A stretch of DNA of 5,217 nt from an uncultured Prevotellaceae bacterium (GTDB lineage Bacteria; Bacteroidota; Bacteroidia; Bacteroidales; Bacteroidaceae). Position 1 is the first letter of the stretch, and every line of letters starts with the position of its first letter. Both the position numbers and the translations under genes were made by a program. Location: NCBI GenBank assembly GCA_937915745.1, contig CALGGJ010000121.1:1-5217 (forward strand). The letters run 5' to 3'. Of the stretch, positions 1-5,209 are shown one piece after another. The notes beneath the pieces are model-generated. The model did no database searches and was not told the DNA's origin. It saw only the letters and a list, made by a program, of their open reading frames with translations.

Positions 1-66
1 CGGATGAAATCCAAAGTTTTCAAAGCGCGAAACAGTCTAATGACCGATTTGGGGTTAATGGTCTGA
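1..66 (+). other. Short frame open at left edge, possible gene 3' end
   Basis: Reading + from base 1 gives an open frame of 21 codons ending in TGA at 64-66, with the tail LMTDLGLMV. A strong terminator begins 16 bases after the stop, which is what the end of a rightward gene would look like. Against this, the part encoding LMTDLG lies in a short repeat (37-58) that recurs inverted in non-coding DNA at 5109-5129, so the frame may only be repeat sequence. No family can be assigned from 21 residues. Confidence 0.2.
37..58 (+). repeat. Dispersed repeat, left copy
   Basis: The core CTAATGACCGATTTGGG followed by GTTAA is matched, in inverse orientation, at 5109-5129, with one extra G here as the only difference across 22 bases. 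Weaker similarity continues on both sides (an AAAC block before, GTCT after). It lies upstream of the terminator at 82-116. What the element is cannot be told from the window: it may be an intergenic repeat family, or the shared end of two related genes. Confidence 0.6.
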
Positions 67-81
67 GCCGACTAAAGACAT

Positions 82-116
82 AAAAGCCTTGCAGAATTTG
101 TTGCAAGGCTTTTTTT
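82..116 (+). terminator. Rho-independent terminator
   Basis: A perfect 12-bp stem pairs 82-93 (AAAAGCCTTGCA) with 102-113, closing an 8-base loop, and the right arm runs into a tract of seven T (110-116). This is a textbook intrinsic terminator for transcription coming from the left edge. The A-run at 82-85 gives a short T-run on the minus strand, so it may also stop leftward transcripts, including read-through from the esterase gene at 350-1228. Confidence 0.85.
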
Positions 117-140
117 GATGTAGGCATATTTGGTAGCTGA

Positions 141-306
141 GAGTGCGCGGTCGTGGGACTTAGAGTGCGCAGTCGTAGGACTTAGAGTGCGCAGTCGTGG
201 GACTTAGAGTGCGCAGTCGTGGGACTTAGAGTGCGCAGTCGTGGGACTGAGAGTGCGCGGTCGTGGGACTGAGAGTGCGCGGTCGTAGGACTTAGAGTGC
301 GCAGTC
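141..306. repeat. 22-bp tandem repeat array, about 7.5 copies
   Basis: Seven full copies start at 141, 163, 185, 207, 229, 251 and 273, and a 12-base partial copy starts at 295. The unit is GAGTGCGCRGTCGTRGG followed by ACTKA. Only three positions vary: unit base 9 (A or G), base 15 (G or A) and base 21 (T or G); the other 19 are invariant. The period is not a multiple of three and stop codons occur in the array, so it does not encode a repeated peptide. There are no spacers. It sits between a rightward terminator and the 3' end of the leftward esterase gene. Each unit holds a small inverted repeat (AGTC-N4-GACT). Function unknown. Confidence 0.9.
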
Positions 307-308
307 AT

Positions 309-346
309 AAAGGGGAACGAGACAAGTATGCCGTTCCTCCCCCTTT
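309..346 (-). terminator. Bulged hairpin, possible esterase terminator
   Basis: Bases 314-319 (GGAACG) pair with 332-337, and 309-313 (AAAGG) with 342-346, with a 4-base bulge (338-341) and a 12-base loop. Read on the minus strand it begins three bases after the esterase stop codon. Only a short T-run follows the right arm on that strand, so it is a weak intrinsic terminator at best; the stronger stem at 82-116 could serve as back-up. Confidence 0.35.
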
Positions 347-349
347 CTG

Positions 350-1228
350 TTACCTGAATGCCAGCTGTGCGAAATTATACAGTCCGTACTTCCACACCAC
401 GAAATCGTGTTGCCCCTCGGGATACTGTATGAGGGTGCATGGCACTCCGTTTTTGTCGCAGAAAGCCTTGAGCCGCGAACTGTTGAACATAAGTCCGTCG
501 CGGCTGCCGCATACCATCCACAGCAGTTTGTTGGCTTTCACAGCGGCATCGATGTCGGGTATGAGCTGCTCGGGCTGGCGGGTGTTGGGTGCCGACGAGA
601 ATCCGCCTACATACGCAAACGTGTCGAGATGGCCCAGACCGAAATTGAGCGACTGCCCGCCACCCATCGACAGGCCTGCAACGGCACGGTGGGCGGCATC
701 GGTATAGGTGGAGTACCGACCCTCGACAAAGGGTATGAGGTCGTCTATAAGGTCGTGTTCAAACCGTTCGAATCCCTGCACCTTCTCGGGACTGTAGATA
801 TTTCCCTCGGGCCTGTCGTCGGGCAAGGCACGGCCATTGGGCATTACTATAATCATGGGCACGGCCTGCTGCCGGGCATACAGGTTGTCCATGATGATGT
901 TGGGGACACCCTGCATCCACTCCCTGTGGTCGCCTCCGATACCGTGCAGGAGGTAGAGCACAGGATATTTCTTGCTCTTGTCATAATGTGGAGGCAGGTA
1001 GATGGTTGCCTTGCGGGTGGTTCCCACCGTGGCGGATTTGTATTCCACCTCTTCAATCCTGCCCTTCGCCACGTCGGCCTGCTCCTTGTCGAACCCCTCG
1101 GGAGCTGCTACATAAGTGTCGAACGTAACCTCGGGCTGAGGAATACCGCCAAACATGCCACCGCCCGTCTGAGCGTGTAACGCAGCAAACGACAGGGCCA
1201 ACAGTGCTGATAGATAATTTCGTTTCAT
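350..1228 (-). CDS. Secreted CE1-like alpha/beta-hydrolase esterase
   Basis: The 292-residue product is a putative esterase of the esterase-D/feruloyl-esterase type (PF00756-like, CE1). Residues 1-19 form a signal peptide (KR, hydrophobic LSALLALSFAAL, then LHA|Q), so it acts in the periplasm or outside the cell. The hydrolase domain spans about 60-285. HG at 95-96 fits the oxyanion-hole region, Ser187 in GLSMGG is the nucleophile, and Asp244 (GSRDG) and His274 (GQHDF) complete the triad. Such enzymes usually cleave ester substituents from plant polysaccharides, but the substrate cannot be read from sequence; another acyl ester is possible. No carbohydrate-binding or glycosidase domain is attached. 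An in-frame ATG at 1315 is rejected as the start because a good promoter lies at 1302-1333 and the signal peptide begins at the 1228 start. It is divergent from the dehydrogenase operon. Confidence 0.88.
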   Translation of the reverse strand: MKRNYLSALLALSFAALHAQTGGGMFGGIPQPEVTFDTYVAAPEGFDKEQADVAKGRIEEVEYKSATVGTTRKATIYLPPHYDKSKKYPVLYLLHGIGGDHREWMQGVPNIIMDNLYARQQAVPMIIVMPNGRALPDDRPEGNIYSPEKVQGFERFEHDLIDDLIPFVEGRYSTYTDAAHRAVAGLSMGGGQSLNFGLGHLDTFAYVGGFSSAPNTRQPEQLIPDIDAAVKANKLLWMVCGSRDGLMFNSSRLKAFCDKNGVPCTLIQYPEGQHDFVVWKYGLYNFAQLAFR

Positions 1229-1301
1229 CCTGGTTTTGGTTTTAATGGGTTTTTGAAATATTTTTTGAATAATTGTTGTTACATATGTGTTGATTTGGGT
1301 A

Positions 1302-1333
1302 CAAAGGTAAGACATTTGGACGATACAGCCAAA
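1302..1333 (-). promoter_or_regulatory. Bacteroidetes-type promoter for the esterase gene
   Basis: On the minus strand TTTG (1333-1330) is followed by exactly 20 bases and then TACCTTTG (1309-1302), fitting the Bacteroidetes sigma consensus TTTG-N19-21-TAnnTTTG. Transcription would start near 1296, giving a leader of about 68 bases before the ATG at 1228. The -33 box ends a T-run on this strand. This placement is the main reason for choosing the 1228 start. Confidence 0.7.
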
Positions 1334-1370
1334 AAAAATCGCAGGAACTTGACACTAATCACAAAGTAAA

Positions 1371-1402
1371 TTTGGCTGACAGCGTTTTTTTCGCTACATT
1401 TG
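1371..1402 (+). promoter_or_regulatory. Bacteroidetes-type promoter for the dehydrogenase operon
   Basis: TTTG (1371-1374), 20 bases, then TACATTTG (1395-1402) match the same consensus with the same spacing as the divergent esterase promoter. The start of transcription would be near 1408, about 44 bases before the ATG at 1452. The spacer contains AGCG-T7-CGCT (1381-1395), a small inverted repeat that touches the -7 box and could be a regulator site, though four-base arms may be chance. Confidence 0.7.
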
Positions 1403-1422
1403 CGGTCGGAAGGCGGAGACAA

Positions 1423-1431
1423 ATGAAATAA
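1423..1431 (+). other. Minimal leader ORF (Met-Lys-stop)
   Basis: Within the predicted leader of the dehydrogenase mRNA, ATG AAA TAA forms a two-codon frame ending 20 bases before the real start. It is preceded at four bases by GGAG (1415-1418), a better Shine-Dalgarno match than anything before the dehydrogenase ATG. It may be chance or may help load ribosomes; Bacteroidetes ribosomes rely little on this pairing. Confidence 0.2.
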
Positions 1432-1451
1432 CCCCCTTTTCCACCCCCACG

Positions 1452-2663
1452 ATGAACAACTTCATCTTTCACAGCCCCACCGAATTTGTATTCGGACGCA
1501 ACACCGAACAGCACACGGGCCGCCTGGCACGGCAATACGGTGCACGCCGCGCACTCGTGGCCAGTGGCGGCGTAAGCGCGCGGCGCAGCGGACTGCTGGC
1601 ACGTGTGTGTGAGTCGCTCACCGAGGCCGGCATCACAGTATGCCAACTGCACGGCATAAAACCCAACCCAACCGACACCAAGGTGTATGAGGGTATCGAC
1701 ATCGCACGCACACAGCAATGCGACTTCATTCTGGCCATAGGAGGCGGAAGCGTTATCGACACGGCAAAAGCCATTGCGGCAGGAGTGCCGTACGAGGGCG
1801 ACTTCTGGGATTTCTTCAGCTCAAAAGCCACGGTCGGTATGGCACTGCCGGTGGGAGTGGTGCTCACCATACCCGCATCGGGCAGTGAGGCATCGGGCAA
1901 CTCGGTGATAACACGCACCGACGGACTGCACAAACTATCGCTGCGCACACAATACTGGCTCAGACCCAAGTTTGCCGTCATGAACCCCGAACTCACATTC
2001 ACACTGCCGCCATACCAGACGGCATGTGGAATAGCCGACATGATGGTGCACGTCATGGAACGATACTTCTCGAACACCACGGGATGCGAACTCACCGACC
2101 GCCTCTGCGAAGCCACACTCAAGGCCATCATCGACGAAGCACCCAAAGTAATGAACAACCCAGGCGACTACGACGCACGAGCCAACATAATGTGGGCCGG
2201 AACCATTGCACACAACGGAATATGCGGCACGGGCCGCGATGAAGACTGGGCCTGCCACTTCATGGAACACGAACTGAGCGCCATATACGACGTCGCACAC
2301 GGAGCCGGACTCACAGCAATAGTACCTGCATGGCTCACATGGATGCAGGCACACAACATAGACAAGGTGGAACAGATGGCACGCAGAGTGATGGGAGTGA
2401 CACCGGCCGACGTAGAAGGCGCGGCACCCGGAGCCAAGCCACGACTCGTGGCACTCGAAGGGATACGACGGCTCGTCAACCTGTGGCAATCCCTGGGACT
2501 GCCCACAAACATCACACAACTCGGAATTCCAGAACCCGACATCGACACCCTCGTATGCAAACTGCACGAAAACAAGGGACCGACCGTAGGTGCATACGTA
2601 AAACTTGACCACACGATGACACGCCAGATATACCAATCAGCCATAAACTACCAACCACAATGA
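1452..2663 (+). CDS. Iron-containing (YqhD/BDH-like) alcohol dehydrogenase
   Basis: The 403-residue cytoplasmic product belongs to the group III metal-dependent alcohol dehydrogenases, near E. coli YqhD and clostridial butanol dehydrogenases, which reduce aldehydes to alcohols with NAD(P)H. The N-terminal Rossmann-like half has SGGVS (38-42), matching the YqhD loop that contacts the NADPH phosphate, and GGGSVID (97-103) for the pyrophosphate. The helical C-terminal half carries the metal site: Asp196 and His200 (DMMVH), His269 (DWACH) and His283 (AHGAG), with the same 4- and 14-residue spacings as YqhD. All ligands are intact. NADPH preference is inferred from the loop; substrate is unknown. 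The start has no Shine-Dalgarno site, only a C-rich leader. The stop overlaps the next start as ATGA, implying coupling with the flavoprotein. Confidence 0.93.
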   Translation: MNNFIFHSPTEFVFGRNTEQHTGRLARQYGARRALVASGGVSARRSGLLARVCESLTEAGITVCQLHGIKPNPTDTKVYEGIDIARTQQCDFILAIGGGSVIDTAKAIAAGVPYEGDFWDFFSSKATVGMALPVGVVLTIPASGSEASGNSVITRTDGLHKLSLRTQYWLRPKFAVMNPELTFTLPPYQTACGIADMMVHVMERYFSNTTGCELTDRLCEATLKAIIDEAPKVMNNPGDYDARANIMWAGTIAHNGICGTGRDEDWACHFMEHELSAIYDVAHGAGLTAIVPAWLTWMQAHNIDKVEQMARRVMGVTPADVEGAAPGAKPRLVALEGIRRLVNLWQSLGLPTNITQLGIPEPDIDTLVCKLHENKGPTVGAYVKLDHTMTRQIYQSAINYQPQ

Positions 2664-3277
2664 AAGTACTGCTTATAAACGGAAGCCCGCACCGCAATGG
2701 CAACACCCACACCGCACTCGACGAAATTGCGAGACAACTGTCAACACACGACATCGAAACCGAAATACACTGGATCGGAGCACAACCCGTGCGTGGATGC
2801 ATAGCCTGCGGCAAATGCCGGCAAAACGGCAACGGACGATGCATATTCGACGACGATATATGCAACACTACCATTGAGAAAATAAACGGGGCCGACGCAC
2901 TCATCGTCGCCTCACCCGTATATTACGGCACACCCACAGGCCCAATCCTCGCCCTCATACACCGATGCTTCTTTGCAGGAGCCAGGGTCGGAGGCAAACC
3001 CGCAGCAGCCGTTACAGTATGCCGGCGAGGCGGAGCAACAGCCGCATTCCAGACACTGCAGATGCCATTCCAAATGATGAACATGCCAATCGTCACATCA
3101 CAATACTGGAACATAGCATACGGACGCGAACCCGGACAGGCAGCACAAGACACCGAAGGAATGCAGACCATGCGCACACTGGCTGACAACATGGCATGGA
3201 TGCTCAAATCGATAAGACAAGGCAACATCACACCACCGGAAAGAGAACCATGGCAACCAATGCATTTCATAAGATGA
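2660..3277 (+). CDS. Iron-sulfur flavoprotein-like NAD(P)H oxidoreductase
   Basis: The 205-residue product has a flavodoxin-like fold of the NADPH-dependent FMN reductase type (PF03358-like). GSPHRNGNT (8-16) after the first strand is the FMN phosphate loop, and SPVYYGTPTG (85-94) is the second flavin-contact loop. Between them Cys47, Cys50, Cys53 and Cys61 form C-X2-C-X2-C-X7-C, resembling the compact 4Fe-4S motif of archaeal and anaerobe iron-sulfur flavoproteins, which move electrons and can reduce O2 or peroxide. A [4Fe-4S] cluster and that role are inferred; a plain quinone or FMN reductase is the alternative. No signal peptide, so cytoplasmic. The start overlaps the dehydrogenase stop by four bases, so the two are probably co-translated, suggesting a shared redox task. 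Its codons favour A or C in the third position. Confidence 0.85.
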   Translation: MKVLLINGSPHRNGNTHTALDEIARQLSTHDIETEIHWIGAQPVRGCIACGKCRQNGNGRCIFDDDICNTTIEKINGADALIVASPVYYGTPTGPILALIHRCFFAGARVGGKPAAAVTVCRRGGATAAFQTLQMPFQMMNMPIVTSQYWNIAYGREPGQAAQDTEGMQTMRTLADNMAWMLKSIRQGNITPPEREPWQPMHFIR

Positions 3278-3339
3278 CCGACAGATTAACTGCCATTACA
3301 CAATTAACACATTATACACACTAATATTATATATATATC
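3278..3339 (+). other. A/T-rich gap between the two coupled gene pairs
   Basis: The 62 bases between flavoprotein and rpiB contain no TAnnTTTG box and no terminator-like stem. The last 20 bases before the rpiB ATG are almost only A and T (an ATATATATAT run). Such unstructured A/T-rich leaders are typical of Bacteroidetes translation starts. Read-through from the upstream promoter is the simplest reading; a weak internal promoter cannot be excluded. Confidence 0.4.
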
Positions 3340-3795
3340 ATGGAAATAAAAACTGTAGGGATAGCGTCAGACCACGCTGCATTCCCACTCAAACAATTCG
3401 TAAAAAAATACCTTGACGAGAAAGGATACGCCTACAAAGACTACGGCACCTATACCCAGGACAGCTGCAACTATGCAACCTACGGACACGCACTGGCCAC
3501 CGCAATCGAATCGGGAGAGGTATATCCCGGAATAGCCATGTGTGGCAGCGGCGAGGGGATATCGATGACACTCAACAAGCACCAGGGCATACGTGCCGGA
3601 CTCGTGTGGCTTCCGGAGATAGCACACCTCATACGCGAACACAACAACGCCAACGTCATCGTCTTTCCGGGACGATTCATCGACGAGGAGACATGCCGCG
3701 AGTGTCTCGACCAGTTCTTCACAACCGAATTTGCAGGCGGACGCCACCAACAACGCATCGACGACATACCAGTGAAACAACCCACCACACTATGA
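3340..3795 (+). CDS. rpiB: Ribose-5-phosphate isomerase B
   Basis: The 151-residue product, the usual family length, is a RpiB/LacAB sugar-phosphate isomerase, interconverting ribose 5-phosphate and ribulose 5-phosphate in the non-oxidative pentose phosphate pathway. Visible signature: SDHAAF (10-15) phosphate/substrate loop; Cys68 in CGSGEGISM, the catalytic base position of the E. coli-type enzyme; NKHQGIRA (79-86); His101 in HNNANV for ring opening; and GGRHQQR (133-139) with Arg135 and Arg139 binding phosphate. Oddities: the segment that usually reads DYPxxA here reads NYATYG (44-49), and Glu72 sits inside the CGSG-x-G loop. Another pentose or hexose phosphate substrate is therefore conceivable. 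The stop overlaps the aminopeptidase start as ATGA, indicating translational coupling. Confidence 0.93.
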   Translation: MEIKTVGIASDHAAFPLKQFVKKYLDEKGYAYKDYGTYTQDSCNYATYGHALATAIESGEVYPGIAMCGSGEGISMTLNKHQGIRAGLVWLPEIAHLIREHNNANVIVFPGRFIDEETCRECLDQFFTTEFAGGRHQQRIDDIPVKQPTTL

Positions 3796-5084
3796 CCATA
3801 GCACAAGACCTGATGACACTGATTGACGCATCGCCCGTCAATTTCATGGCTGCACAATATGTAGAGCAAAGCCTCCAAAAAACAGGATTCAAAGAACTGA
3901 AAGCCGAAGATGCATTCCCTGCCTTCAAGCCAGGCGACCAATTCTACGTGACAAAAAACGGAACTGCGGTATTTGCATTCAGAATAGGCAAACGACCGAT
4001 GGAAGAGGCCGGATTCAAACTTATATGCGCACACAGCGACTCACCCGGATTCCGCATCAAACCACAAGCCGAGATAAAGTGTGAAGGCAAACTCGTCAAA
4101 CTCAACACCGAAGTGTATGGAGGACCTATACTCTACACATGGTTCGACCGCCCCCTGAGCGTTGCCGGACGAGTCATGACACGCAGCAATAACCCCCTCC
4201 ACCCTACTGTACGGCGCATGAAGACAGACCGTCCCATACTAATCATACCACACCTTGCAATACACTTCAACCGAAGTGTAAACGACGGCAACCCACTGAG
4301 TAAACAACGCGACATGCTGCCAGTGCTCGGATTCATAAACAACGAACTCGAAGCCGGCAACATGCTGCTCAACATAATCAGCCAAACACTGGGCTGCCCA
4401 ACAGACGAAATACTCGATTTCGACCTCTCGCTCTACGACACACAACCAGCCACACAGGTAGGCATGAACTCTGAATTCATAAGCAGCGGACGCCTCGACG
4501 ACCTCGCAATGGTACACGCAGGACTCCATGCACTCACACACACCGCCACAACCGACATGACACAAGTGCTCGCCATATTCGACAACGAAGAAACCGGAAG
4601 CGGAACAAAACAAGGAGCTGCATCACCCGTGCTGCGCAACATCATTGAGCGCATCTGCAATCAACGACCGACACCCGACGCTTTCTATCGTGCCATCGAA
4701 CACTCATTCATGATAAGTGCAGATATGGCTCATGCACTGCACCCCAACTACACCGACAAACACGACCCCACCAATCACCCGCTGATGGGAGGCGGACCGG
4801 TAATCAAGATAAATGCCAACCAAAAATATGTAACAGATGCCGACAGTGCAGCCGTATTTGCCGAGATATGCAAAAAAGCAGGCGTCCCGTGCCAATACTT
4901 CGTCAACCACAGCGACTCGGCCGGAGGAAGCACGCTCGGCAACATCCTCACCTCGCAAATGCCTATGCGAGGTGTAGATATGGGCAACCCCATGTGGGCA
5001 ATGCACAGCGTGCGAGAAACGATATGCACTGCCGACCAGGAATATACGTGCAAGGCCTTCACCGAGTTCTACAACACCGACTGA
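3792..5084 (+). CDS. apeB: M18 family zinc aminopeptidase
   Basis: The 430-residue product matches the length and pattern of bacterial M18 aminopeptidases (aspartyl-aminopeptidase family), cytoplasmic di-zinc enzymes that remove N-terminal, often acidic, residues from peptides and form large oligomers. Expected ligands are all present: His81 (AHSDSPG), bridging Asp236 (SGRLDDL), catalytic Glu266 and ligand Glu267 (DNEETGS), Asp311 (SADMAHALHPN) and His405 (AMHSVRE). An oligomer-linked insert (about 85-230) includes the conserved IPHLAIHFNR (151-161 region). The frame is open upstream to an ATG at 3540, but that stretch overlaps rpiB in another frame and has no family resemblance; MTIAQDLMTLIDASP at 3792 is the normal M18 beginning. 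It starts within the rpiB stop (ATGA) and is the last gene seen in the group. Acidic-residue preference is family knowledge, not shown here. Confidence 0.93.
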   Translation: MTIAQDLMTLIDASPVNFMAAQYVEQSLQKTGFKELKAEDAFPAFKPGDQFYVTKNGTAVFAFRIGKRPMEEAGFKLICAHSDSPGFRIKPQAEIKCEGKLVKLNTEVYGGPILYTWFDRPLSVAGRVMTRSNNPLHPTVRRMKTDRPILIIPHLAIHFNRSVNDGNPLSKQRDMLPVLGFINNELEAGNMLLNIISQTLGCPTDEILDFDLSLYDTQPATQVGMNSEFISSGRLDDLAMVHAGLHALTHTATTDMTQVLAIFDNEETGSGTKQGAASPVLRNIIERICNQRPTPDAFYRAIEHSFMISADMAHALHPNYTDKHDPTNHPLMGGGPVIKINANQKYVTDADSAAVFAEICKKAGVPCQYFVNHSDSAGGSTLGNILTSQMPMRGVDMGNPMWAMHSVRETICTADQEYTCKAFTEFYNTD

Positions 5085-5108
5085 CCGCCTTGCCTATGTA
5101 AGACCCGT

Positions 5109-5129
5109 TTAACCCAAATCGGTCATTAG
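5109..5129 (-). repeat. Dispersed repeat, right copy (inverted)
   Basis: On the minus strand this reads CTAATGACCGATTTGGG then TTAA, matching 37-58 except for one missing G. It begins 25 bases after the aminopeptidase stop. As on the left, the minus-strand frame through the core reads LMTDLG and then hits a stop; here that frame is only about 25 codons long between stops, so coding is unlikely. The two copies point toward each other's side of the window as inverted repeats about 5 kb apart. Confidence 0.6.
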
Positions 5130-5166
5130 CGTTTTAGGTTTAACTACGCCCATGAAGTCAGAAATC

Positions 5167-5209
5167 GAGTAGGAGGTAAACGCTAATCATAGGCGTTTAT
5201 CTCCTACTT
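5167..5209. terminator. Long hairpin, possible operon terminator
   Basis: Bases 5167-5183 pair with 5193-5209 (core GTAGGAGGTAAACGC against GCGTTTATCTCCTAC) over 17 bp with two G-T wobbles and a 9-base loop. It lies 82 bases past the aminopeptidase stop. The following sequence, TTCACGTTT from 5209, is a poor T-tract, so intrinsic termination would be weak. It could instead be a repeat element or part of the leader of a gene beyond the window. A copy of the right-arm sequence at 5125-5134 can pair with the left arm. Confidence 0.5.

Noticed and set aside
141..306. CRISPR array
   Set aside because: The 22-base units abut directly with no unique spacers and no cas genes are present.
297..707. 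136-codon + frame starting in the last tandem-repeat copy
   Set aside because: It runs mostly antisense to the esterase C-terminus, with no domain resemblance; the start is inside repeat sequence.
407..1180. 257-codon frame on + inside the esterase gene
   Set aside because: It lies antisense to a protein with signal peptide and intact catalytic triad; its translation shows no family resemblance and it has no promoter.
1229..1315. 29-residue N-terminal extension of the esterase from an ATG at 1315
   Set aside because: It would place a polar stretch before the signal peptide, and the promoter boxes at 1302-1333 put transcription start downstream of that ATG.
1935..2636. 233-codon minus-strand frame across the dehydrogenase
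   Set aside because: Cys/Val/His-rich shadow produced by the C- and A-rich coding strand; the + strand frame carries all dehydrogenase motifs.
3540..3791. 84-residue N-terminal extension of the M18 aminopeptidase
   Set aside because: It overlaps rpiB in another frame, reads as low-complexity Arg/Thr/His-rich sequence, and the family's normal N-terminus begins at 3792.
3480..4034. 184-codon minus-strand frame spanning the rpiB/aminopeptidase junction
   Set aside because: Antisense to two well-supported genes, no recognisable domain and no promoter.
37..5129. Insertion sequence or composite transposon bounded by the inverted 22-base repeats
   Set aside because: No transposase or recombinase lies between them and the genes inside are ordinary metabolic genes; target-site duplications cannot be recognised. 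Kept only as a repeat pair.
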